Source of the DNA: Lachnospiraceae bacterium
Lineage (GTDB): Bacteria; Bacillota; Clostridia; Lachnospirales; Lachnospiraceae
Assembly: GCA_900766575.1 (NCBI GenBank)
Contig: CAAFVW010000019.1
Span: 1 to 6,376, forward strand
DNA: 6,376 bases
Direction: 5' to 3'
Positions 1 to 5,304 of the stretch are shown in pieces (the stretch's first letter is position 1; every line of letters begins with the position of its first letter). The notes below the pieces were generated by a model. It was not told where the DNA came from. It was given only the letters and a program-made list of their open reading frames with translations, and did no database searches. The position numbers and the translations under genes are program-made.

Positions 1-1
1 T

Positions 2-1582
2 AAGCCTGCCGTACTTATGGGGCATCATTTTTCCTCTATCGCCGGAGCAGGTCCTATCAACGGACCGATTCAGGCTTCCATCTTCGGATGGGTTCCCGTA
101 TTCCTGTGGTGTATTATCGGTGGTATTTTCTTTGGCGGTCTGCAGGACTTCGGATCTTTATTCGCATCTATCAGACATGACGGTAAATCTGTAGGTGAGA
201 TCATCGAGGATTCCATGGGATCCAGAGCAAAGAAGCTCTTCATTACATTCGCGCTTCTGGTTCTGATCCTGGTAATCGCTTCCTTTGTCAACATCGTGGC
301 AGGTACTTTCCTGACTGTGGCAGACGAAGCTGGTAAGACTGCTTTCGGTATTGTATCCAACCCTACCGGTAACCAGTCCACTGCTATGATCTCTCTGTTA
401 TTCATCGTTCTGGCTATTATTTATGGTTATATTACCAACAGAATGGGTGTTAAGACTCTGCCTGCTACCATCTGTGGTATCATTGGTATCGTTCTGATCA
501 CAGTTCTTGGTCTGAACTTCGGTTTTGCTATGAACCGTACCGCATGGATCGTATTCGTTGGTGTTTACATCGCAGTGGCTTCCCTGGTTCCTGTATGGAT
601 CCTGTTACAGCCCCGTGATTATCTGTCCAGTTTCCTGCTGTATGCTATGATCGGTCTGGCATTCATCGGTGTTGTTGCATCTGCATTCACCGGCAGGGTT
701 ACTTTCGATATCCCTGCATTCACCAGCTGGGAGCCCAAGGCAGGACAGACACTGTTCCCTATGCTGTTCATCACTGTAGCATGTGGTGCATGTTCCGGTT
801 TCCACAGCCTGATCGCTACCGGTACTTCTTCCAAGCAGTTAGCAAGTGAGAAGGATGCCAAGGCTATCGGCTACGGCTCCATGCTGATCGAGTCTGCTCT
901 GGGTGTTATCGCTCTGGTAGCAGTTGGCGCAGTATATCAGAAATACTTAAATGGTGAGTTCGGTTCTCCCGCAGCTGCATTCGCTGCAGGTATCGCTTCC
1001 ATGTTCGGTACTGAGACCTCCAAGGCTTATGGCACCATCTACGCACTGCTGACTCTGTCTGTATCTGTATTCGCACTGACCAGTCTGGATACCGGTACTC
1101 GTCTGAGCCGTTTCATGTTCTCAGAGCTGTTCCTGAAGGAGGGCGAGGCTTCCTACAAGGATGCCAAGGGTGCACGTAAGGTTCTGGCACATCCTCTGTT
1201 CGGTACGGTACTGATGGTAGTTATCGGCTGTATCCTGGGCGGACTTTCCCTGAGCCAGATCTGGGGTCTGTTCGGTGCTGCAAACCAGCTGCTTGCAGGT
1301 ATCGCTCTCATGGCAGTCGCTGCATGGCTTGGTGAAGTAGGCAAGAACAACAAGATGTTCTATGTACCTATGGTATTCATGCTTGCTGCAACTCTGACCA
1401 GCCTGGTAATCACCGTAATCAACAAGTGCAAGGCAATCGGTGCCGGCACTGCGGCATGGGGTGACTGGTTCCAGCTGCTCTTCGCTACTGCAATGGCAGT
1501 TCTGGCAATCTTCCTGGTAGTGGAAGGTGTACAGACCTTCGCTAAGCAGATGAAGGTTAAGAAAGCACAGAAAGCTGCTTAA
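2..1582 (+). CDS. cstA: CstA-family carbon starvation / nutrient transporter, 5' partial
   Basis: This is a multi-pass inner-membrane transporter of the CstA family, whose characterised members take up peptides or pyruvate, often when carbon is scarce. The reading frame is open through position 2, and the conserved family stretch GHHFSSIAGAGPINGP begins right at the edge, so the true start and first membrane segment lie outside the window. Counting from the Met codon at 17 (521 residues visible), further family signatures are VPVWILLQPRDYLSS (191-205), CGACSGFHSLIATGTSSKQ (256-274), SLDTGTRLSR (356-365) and IWGLFGAANQLLAG (415-428). About a dozen hydrophobic segments are visible, for example near 21-40, 74-98, 147-170, 288-306, 394-412 and 483-502. 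The tail is short and lysine-rich (KVKKAQK), fitting a cytoplasmic C-terminus. Codons are strongly biased (CTG, GGT, ATC), which suggests high expression. The family is certain; the transported substrate cannot be told from sequence. Confidence 0.95.
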   Translation, partial: KPAVLMGHHFSSIAGAGPINGPIQASIFGWVPVFLWCIIGGIFFGGLQDFGSLFASIRHDGKSVGEIIEDSMGSRAKKLFITFALLVLILVIASFVNIVAGTFLTVADEAGKTAFGIVSNPTGNQSTAMISLLFIVLAIIYGYITNRMGVKTLPATICGIIGIVLITVLGLNFGFAMNRTAWIVFVGVYIAVASLVPVWILLQPRDYLSSFLLYAMIGLAFIGVVASAFTGRVTFDIPAFTSWEPKAGQTLFPMLFITVACGACSGFHSLIATGTSSKQLASEKDAKAIGYGSMLIESALGVIALVAVGAVYQKYLNGEFGSPAAAFAAGIASMFGTETSKAYGTIYALLTLSVSVFALTSLDTGTRLSRFMFSELFLKEGEASYKDAKGARKVLAHPLFGTVLMVVIGCILGGLSLSQIWGLFGAANQLLAGIALMAVAAWLGEVGKNNKMFYVPMVFMLAATLTSLVITVINKCKAIGAGTAAWGDWFQLLFATAMAVLAIFLVVEGVQTFAKQMKVKKAQKAA

Positions 1583-1600
1583 AATCAGACAAAGCTACAA

Positions 1601-1634
1601 AACTCCCAGAAGCATAGCTTCTGGGAGTTTTTTT
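1601..1634. terminator. Rho-independent terminator, probably bidirectional
   Basis: A 13-bp perfect stem (arms 1601-1613 and 1617-1629, GC-rich core CTCCCAGAAGC) closes an ATA loop and runs into seven T residues (1628-1634). It begins 18 bases after the cstA stop codon. On the minus strand the same stem is followed by TTTTG, a weaker T tract, so it can also stop transcription arriving from the converging degV gene, whose stop codon lies about 75 bases away. No other terminator is visible in the gap. Confidence 0.93.
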
Positions 1635-1708
1635 ATAGGCGTTACTGCTATATAGGCTGTACGACATCAGGCACGGGTCAGGACCCCAGGCAACTATGAG
1701 AAAATGGC

Positions 1709-2551
1709 CTAGTGTGCAAAGAAAGCAACTGCTACAGCGCCGGGGCCTACATGGGTTCCGATGGTGGCCCCCAGGGTACTGATGGGAAGCTCCCGGGCAT
1801 AATCTTTCCAAAGATGTTCACTGTCATGAATATATTTTTGCAGAAGTTCATCGCTCAGTCCGGTGTATCCCAGACAGAAGGGCTTGGAGAAATCTACGCC
1901 GTCTGCCTTCTCAATTTCCCGGATCAGGAAGTTGCTGCCGTTTCTGGAACCGCGGGCTTTTCCCAGCATAATGATCTCGCCGTCAACGACTGCTACTACG
2001 GGCTTGATGGCCAGAGCACCGCCGATAAAGGCCACGGTGGGAGAGATACGTCCGCCTTTTTTCAGGTATTCCAGAGTGTCTAAAAGCCCCATGGTATGAA
2101 TTTTCTGCTTCTGCTCTTCCAGCGTGTTTACAATTTCTTCCGCAGTCAGGCCCTGATCCTTTAACTGCGTGCCGTACTCTACCAGAATACGTTCTCCGAT
2201 GGTGGCGTTCAGACTGTCTATGACGAATACCCTGCCCTCATAATCTTCCGCGGCGATCCGGGCACTCTGACAGGTGCCGGATAATTTGCTGGAAATTGTG
2301 ATTACGATGACGGTCTCACCGGCGGAAACAGCCTGTTCATAAGCATCTGCAAATACAGCGGGAGATACCAGACTGGTGGTGGGCAGAGTATCGCATTCGA
2401 TCAGCTTTTCATAGAATTCTTTGTGACTGATGGTAACGCCGTCGGCATATTCTTCGTCGCCGAAGCGAATGTGCAGCGGCAGAACTGTGACATCTTCTCT
2501 GGTGGTGTTGATATCGGAAGCAGAGTCCGTGATAAAACGTATTTTTTCCAT
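1709..2551 (-). CDS. DegV family (FakB-like) fatty-acid-binding protein
   Basis: DegV/FakB proteins are cytoplasmic, bind a single fatty acid in a buried pocket and, with the kinase partner FakA, present it for phosphorylation and entry into phospholipids. The product is 280 residues, the usual family length. Visible signatures are FITDSASD (6-13), PTTSLVSP (57-64, a pocket loop equivalent to the common TSQPS), ISSKLSGTCQSA (86-97), LLDTLEYLKKGGRIS (156-170) and the C-terminal GATIGTHVGPGAVAVAF (261-277). The ATG at 2551 is chosen because MEKIRFITDS is the normal N-terminus and AGGA lies 8 bases ahead; an in-frame TTG at 2599 would add 16 atypical residues without a ribosome site. It follows the MarR gene by 50 bases on the same strand and is probably co-transcribed with it. 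No fakA is in the window, so the bound lipid and pathway role are inferred from family. Confidence 0.95.
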   Translation of the reverse strand: MEKIRFITDSASDINTTREDVTVLPLHIRFGDEEYADGVTISHKEFYEKLIECDTLPTTSLVSPAVFADAYEQAVSAGETVIVITISSKLSGTCQSARIAAEDYEGRVFVIDSLNATIGERILVEYGTQLKDQGLTAEEIVNTLEEQKQKIHTMGLLDTLEYLKKGGRISPTVAFIGGALAIKPVVAVVDGEIIMLGKARGSRNGSNFLIREIEKADGVDFSKPFCLGYTGLSDELLQKYIHDSEHLWKDYARELPISTLGATIGTHVGPGAVAVAFFAH

Positions 2552-2601
2552 GATATGATTCCTGTTCTTTCTATAATATGAGTAACTGTTCAGAGCCAAA
2601 G

Positions 2602-3063
2602 TTAAGCATCCTCTGACGGGAACTCGGCAAGGTATTGCTCCAGATTATGGGAGATCCGTTCCAGAGAATCGTAGAGATTGATCCGTTGTTCCTCGGTCAT
2701 ACCATCTCCTCCGTGAGCCAGCGCGGAATAGATTCGCGTACCGATCTTTTTTACGATGGCGCTGCCATCCTCTGTCAGATAATATAGGGTACGGTAGGAG
2801 CGCTTATTCTCCGGCAGCTCACAGGACACCAGCCCTTTTGCAACTAACTGGCTTAAAGTGCGGGAAATAGCGGCCTTGTCTTCCTTACACAGTTCGGTCA
2901 ACTGCGTAGCGGTCAACCCCTCCGGGTGCTTTCCGAGATAATACAGACACATGGTGTAACCGGCTTTCAGATCCATCTGTCCCATTTCCAGTTCCTTTAA
3001 CTTTTGCAGATAACGGTGCAATTCCGTAATGGATATTACAAATCTTTCAAAACGATCCTGCAT
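2602..3063 (-). CDS. MarR-family transcriptional regulator
   Basis: This is a 153-residue winged helix-turn-helix DNA-binding protein, acting as a dimer as MarR proteins do. The N-terminal and C-terminal helices (about 1-40 and 120-147) would form the dimer interface. The DNA-binding part is LTATQLTELCKEDKAAISRT (50-69, helix-turn-helix) followed by the wing ELPENKRSYRTLYYLTEDG (82-100), a clear MarR pattern. The ATG at 3063 is favoured because AGGAGG (3071-3076) precedes it by 7 bases; an in-frame extension to 3117 would run through the promoter -10 element. It is the first gene of a unit with the DegV gene, which suggests that it responds to a fatty acid or related lipid, as FabT-type MarR proteins do; that is inference. 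Two inverted repeats on its own promoter point to autoregulation. The ligand is unknown; there is a single Cys in the helix-turn-helix (59) and another in the wing region (81), so a redox signal is also possible. Confidence 0.93.
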   Translation of the reverse strand: MQDRFERFVISITELHRYLQKLKELEMGQMDLKAGYTMCLYYLGKHPEGLTATQLTELCKEDKAAISRTLSQLVAKGLVSCELPENKRSYRTLYYLTEDGSAIVKKIGTRIYSALAHGGDGMTEEQRINLYDSLERISHNLEQYLAEFPSEDA

Positions 3064-3070
3064 GAGGTTC

Positions 3071-3076
3071 CCTCCT
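3071..3076 (-). promoter_or_regulatory. Ribosome binding site of the MarR gene
   Basis: A perfect AGGAGG on the minus strand lies 7 bases ahead of the ATG at 3063. It fixes the start of the regulator and argues against the longer in-frame reading. Confidence 0.9.
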
Positions 3077-3082
3077 GTGAAA

Positions 3083-3095
3083 TGTTGACGCAACA
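3083..3095. promoter_or_regulatory. Inverted repeat, candidate MarR operator O2
   Basis: TGTTG-ACG-CAACA is a perfect 5-3-5 inverted repeat located between the predicted transcription start (about 3101) and the ribosome site of the MarR gene. Its half-site matches the one over the -35 element at 3123-3138; the centres are about 41.5 bp apart, close to four helical turns. A dimer bound here would sit just downstream of the start point. The role as operator is inferred from position and shared half-site. Confidence 0.6.
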
Positions 3096-3107
3096 ACAAC
3101 TTTATGA

Positions 3108-3136
3108 AGTGTAACACGAAGATGTTGATAAGTCAA
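3108..3136 (-). promoter_or_regulatory. Promoter of the marR-degV unit (sigma-A type)
   Basis: On the minus strand, -35 TTGACT (3136-3131) and -10 TACACT (3113-3108) are separated by exactly 17 bases, and a TG one base ahead of the -10 gives an extended -10 element. Transcription would start near 3101, leaving a leader of about 38 bases before the ATG at 3063. The -35 lies inside a perfect inverted repeat, which would allow direct blocking by the regulator. Confidence 0.8.
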
Positions 3137-3138
3137 CA
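3123..3138. promoter_or_regulatory. Inverted repeat, candidate MarR operator O1 over the -35
   Basis: TGTTGA-TAAG-TCAACA is a perfect 6-4-6 palindrome of 16 bp that covers the complete -35 hexamer of the marR-degV promoter. Its size and TTGA...TCAA core are typical of MarR-family operators, and its half-site recurs at 3083-3095. Because the palindrome carries a -35-like TTGA on both strands, it could influence divergent transcription as well. Confidence 0.72.
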
Positions 3139-3183
3139 AAATAGATGATAAAAAGAGACATTGGAACAGACACGGCAGGAAGA

Positions 3184-3212
3184 TTGTGTTGGCTGATGGT
3201 TTATGCTATGCT
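3184..3212 (+). promoter_or_regulatory. Possible promoter of the HAD-kinase gene
   Basis: TTGTGT (3184-3189) and TATGCT (3207-3212) are 17 bases apart, with TG at 3204-3205 forming an extended -10. Transcription would begin near 3219, about 47 bases ahead of the ATG at 3266. The -35 is weak (three of six consensus bases), so the call rests on spacing and the extended -10. A competing candidate is TTGATA (3125-3130) with GATAAA (3147-3152). Confidence 0.42.
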
Positions 3213-3222
3213 AGACAGAGAA

Positions 3223-3242
3223 GTATTCTGAAAACAGAATGC
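3223..3242. repeat. Inverted repeat in the leader of the HAD-kinase gene
   Basis: ATTCTG-AAAA-CAGAAT (3225-3240) is a perfect 6-4-6 inverted repeat, extended in RNA by a T-G wobble and a G-C pair to eight pairs around an AAAA loop. It lies just after the predicted start of transcription and ends 11 bases before the ribosome site, so it does not hide that site. No T tract follows, so it is not a terminator. It may be an operator or an mRNA 5'-end hairpin; its role is unknown. Confidence 0.55.
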
Positions 3243-3253
3243 AAGAGAAAAGT

Positions 3254-3258
3254 GAGGA
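3254..3258 (+). promoter_or_regulatory. Ribosome binding site that sets the HAD-kinase start
   Basis: GAGGA sits 7 bases ahead of the ATG at 3266. The alternative in-frame ATG at 3239 lies in the arm of an inverted repeat and has no ribosome site, so 3266 is preferred. Confidence 0.8.
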
Positions 3259-3265
3259 ACACAGT

Positions 3266-4378
3266 ATGCTCAGACCCAGCATCGGCATCGACTGGGACGA
3301 TGTCACCGCCCCGTTTAACAGCATTGCCATCCGTATGGCGAATGAAAAATATCACCCGGATAAGCCCTACCGCCTGGAAGAGATCACCTCCTGGGCCAAT
3401 GAGGGTCGAACCTCGGTAATCAAGGAGTTTTATAATGACCCGGAGCTGTACAGGAGACAGGTCCCCACGGAGGAGACCAAGCGCGGAATCCGCAGGCTGA
3501 TGCAGATTGCGGATGTCTTTTTTATCACGGCCGTGTCGCCGCATTTTATGGGAGTGCGGGCGGAGCAGATCATGAGCCAGTTCCCGGAACTTCCACCGGA
3601 AAACATTATTCTGGGAAGTGCCAAGGATCGTGTGCATTTTGACATTGTATTGGACGATGCCATCCACAATATTCTGGAGAGCAAGGCGGAATACCCGGTA
3701 TTGATGAGGAAACCCTGGAATGCCAAGATGACAGGGCTTTTGTCGGTGAACACGATGGCAGAATTTGTCTCTCTGGTACGGCAGATTATGAAAGCATCCA
3801 CTTCCAGAACGGAGAAAATCACTGCTCCGGCGGTATTGGCACTGGTGGGACCTTCCGGTTCCGGGAAACGGGAGATCACAGAGGCCCTGTGCGGTATGGC
3901 TGATACCGGCGAATCGTGGATAGATAATTTATTTGTCCGTCCGGTGAATTATTGTACAGAACCGGGGCGTTACGGACACCGATATGTTTCGGAGGAAGAC
4001 TTCGACCGGATGAATTTTTTTGAAAAAACAGCGTATGCCGGTGTGCGGTACGGCACACGAAAGGAAGATATTCTGGCGCTGTTGGATCAGGGAAAGTTTG
4101 CCGTAATCCCTGTGGATATGTGCGGAGCCATTGCCATGAAGCGTTCTTTTCCCACACATATCATTTATGTGGCGCGGGACAAGGAAAAACTGATCGCCGA
4201 TATCATTGATTCGGATTATGACACGGAGGAAAAGACGCTGCGGATTCTGTCCATTGATGCGGAGAAACGAAATCGCAAGATTTGTGATTATGTGATCCGC
4301 AATGATATTATGGACGGAGAATGCGTCAGTGGAGCAGAGGAATTAAAGCAGCTGATCCTGATGGAAAACGAAAAATAA
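3266..4378 (+). CDS. HAD 5'-nucleotidase-like / guanylate kinase-like fusion protein
   Basis: A cytoplasmic protein of 370 residues with two recognisable halves. Residues 1-160 look like a HAD hydrolase of the 5'(3')-deoxyribonucleotidase (NT5C) type: motif I IDWDDVTAPFN with nucleophile D9 and acid D11, motif II FFITAVSP (T88), a lysine at 120 and motif IV IVLDDAIHN (D130, D131), then KPWN (149-152). Residues 187-368 have the guanylate-kinase fold: Walker A GPSGSGK (195-201), NYCTEPGR (228-235) in place of the GMP-binding TTRxxR, FFE (251-253), YGT (262-264), VDMCGA (283-288) and a C-terminal DYVIRND (341-347) like the DYVIxND of the family. Departures from active kinases are Arg instead of Ser/Thr after the Walker lysine, Glu for the first GMP-binding Arg, and a shortened GMP-binding segment. 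The nucleotidase half has a full catalytic set, while the kinase half may bind rather than phosphorylate a nucleotide. It stands alone, divergent from marR. The substrate is unknown. Confidence 0.85.
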   Translation: MLRPSIGIDWDDVTAPFNSIAIRMANEKYHPDKPYRLEEITSWANEGRTSVIKEFYNDPELYRRQVPTEETKRGIRRLMQIADVFFITAVSPHFMGVRAEQIMSQFPELPPENIILGSAKDRVHFDIVLDDAIHNILESKAEYPVLMRKPWNAKMTGLLSVNTMAEFVSLVRQIMKASTSRTEKITAPAVLALVGPSGSGKREITEALCGMADTGESWIDNLFVRPVNYCTEPGRYGHRYVSEEDFDRMNFFEKTAYAGVRYGTRKEDILALLDQGKFAVIPVDMCGAIAMKRSFPTHIIYVARDKEKLIADIIDSDYDTEEKTLRILSIDAEKRNRKICDYVIRNDIMDGECVSGAEELKQLILMENEK

Positions 4379-4406
4379 GGGTGGCTTGATTTTTTCCCCA
4401 GGGGGC

Positions 4407-4433
4407 TAAAGTAATTGAGATTTAGTCCGATAA
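4407..4433 (+). promoter_or_regulatory. Sigma-28 (sigma-D/FliA) promoter of the flgM operon
   Basis: TAAA (4407-4410), a 15-base spacer, and TCCGATAA (4426-4433) match the flagellar sigma consensus TAAA-N15-GCCGATAA at all but one base. Transcription would start near 4440, about 35 bases before flgM. This places the operon among the late flagellar genes, transcribed once FlgM has been exported and sigma-28 freed. Confidence 0.9.
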
Positions 4434-4475
4434 CTACTGTGTAACATAAAAGACATTCGGGAAGGAGGAGTCGAT

Positions 4476-4751
4476 ATGCGTATTGAAGCGTACACACAGG
4501 TACAGCAGCTGTATCAGTCTCAGAAAGTCAGCAGAGCTCAGAAGACACAGGCAGCATCACACACGGACAGATTGCAGATCAGCAGTCAGGGCAAGGATTT
4601 CCAGACCGCGAAAGCAGCAGTGGCAGCAGCACCTGATATCAGGGAAGAGTTAACGGCTCCCATTAAAGCAAGAATCCAGAACGGCACTTATGGAGTGGAC
4701 AATGCAAGCTTTGCGGAGAAGCTGCTTCAAAAACAGGAAGAAATGAGGTAG
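4476..4751 (+). CDS. flgM: FlgM, anti-sigma-28 factor
   Basis: FlgM binds and inhibits the flagellar sigma factor until the hook-basal body is complete and FlgM is secreted. The product is 91 residues, a normal size. The first 30 or so residues are polar, Gln- and Ser-rich and probably disordered, which suits export. From residue 31 the family pattern runs DRLQISSQGKDF, then PDIREELTAPIKARIQNGTY (53-72), VDNASFAEKLLQ (74-85), the sigma-binding helices. AAGGAGG (4462-4468) lies 7 bases ahead of the ATG. The stop codon overlaps the ribosome site of flgN. A sigma-28 promoter stands directly upstream, so FlgM is made by the factor it inhibits. Confidence 0.95.
   Translation: MRIEAYTQVQQLYQSQKVSRAQKTQAASHTDRLQISSQGKDFQTAKAAVAAAPDIREELTAPIKARIQNGTYGVDNASFAEKLLQKQEEMR
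4745..4749 (+). promoter_or_regulatory. Ribosome binding site supporting the TTG start of flgN
   Basis: GAGGT overlaps the end of flgM and lies 6 bases ahead of TTG at 4756. The next in-frame ATG (4768) would be 18 bases away, too far, so the TTG start is preferred. The overlap with the flgM stop suggests translational coupling. Confidence 0.7.
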
Positions 4752-4755
4752 TTTC

Positions 4756-5274
4756 TTGGCTAGTTTAATGGAGAACCTGATAGATGTACTGGACAGAGAG
4801 AGTACGGAGTACGAGGCTCTGCTTCAGTTATCACAGCGCAAGACACCGATCATTGCAGGCGGTGATCTTGCAGAATTACAGAAAATCACGGACGAGGAGC
4901 AGGAGCTGGTCAGCAGGATTCATAATCTGGACAAACAGAGAGAAGGAGTGACTGCGGACATAGCCGATGTATTGAACAGGGATGTTAAGGATTTGAAATT
5001 GCCGAATCTGATTACCATGTTAGCTGCACGCCCTGCGGAACAGCAGGCACTGGCGGATTCTCATGACAGATTGCAGGCAGCGGTCCGGGGACTGCAGCGC
5101 GTGAATGAGCAGAACAGTGAACTGCTGAAGAGCGCGTTGGAGATGGTGGAATTCGAGATGAATCTCCTTCAGGCAGCCAAGGCTGCACCCGAGACAGCAA
5201 ATTATAATCGGGGAGCTTACAATGCAGGCGATACTATGGGTGTGGCTGACCACGGATTTGATGCCAAACAGTAA
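4756..5274 (+). CDS. flgN: FlgN family chaperone for hook-associated proteins
   Basis: FlgN is a small cytoplasmic, helical export chaperone that holds FlgK (and FlgL) before secretion by the flagellar apparatus. The 172-residue product is almost entirely helical with coiled-coil character: 6-30, then the family stretch AGGDLAELQKITDEEQELVSRI (34-55) leading into LDKQREGV, and a long C-terminal helix around 95-144 that would carry the binding site. The tail NRGAYNAGDTMG (151-162) ending in FDAKQ is of the Gly/Asn-rich type seen in Gram-positive FlgN. It starts with TTG (MASLMENLID), 4 bases after the flgM stop, and is followed after 30 bases by its cargo gene flgK. The weak start codon may keep the chaperone at a lower level than FlgM. 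Confidence 0.9.
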   Translation: MASLMENLIDVLDRESTEYEALLQLSQRKTPIIAGGDLAELQKITDEEQELVSRIHNLDKQREGVTADIADVLNRDVKDLKLPNLITMLAARPAEQQALADSHDRLQAAVRGLQRVNEQNSELLKSALEMVEFEMNLLQAAKAAPETANYNRGAYNAGDTMGVADHGFDAKQ

Positions 5275-5304
5275 GAACCCTATTCAATACAGAGGTGAAA
5301 GTTT

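Noticed and set aside
1668..1692. A small inverted repeat GGGTCAGGACCC (1675-1686) flanked by two copies of CAGGCA
   Set aside because: The loop is too tight for a good stem, no T tract follows on either strand, and the repeats are only six bases; it is likely incidental.
1712..2083. A 123-codon plus-strand reading frame opposite degV
   Set aside because: It lies entirely antisense to a well-supported DegV gene, has no ribosome site and resembles no protein family.
2573..2599. A possible separate degV promoter on the minus strand (TTGGCT, then TATTAT)
   Set aside because: The spacer is only 15 bases and the gap to the upstream gene is short, so co-transcription with marR explains degV better.
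3206..3667. A 153-codon minus-strand reading frame opposite the HAD-kinase gene
   Set aside because: It is the complement of a strongly conserved HAD domain, has no family resemblance and covers the divergent promoter region.
4396..4405. CCCCAGGGGG as a terminator stem for the HAD-kinase gene
   Set aside because: There is no room for a loop and the T run lies before rather than after it.
4406..4425. Inverted repeat CTAAA...TTTAG within the sigma-28 promoter spacer
   Set aside because: Five-base arms that overlap the required TAAA element are expected by chance in AT-rich sequence.
4459..4469. Three GGA triplets around the flgM ribosome site, which could bind CsrA
   Set aside because: GGA is part of any AGGAGG-type ribosome site and no hairpin presents the triplets, so there is no specific support.
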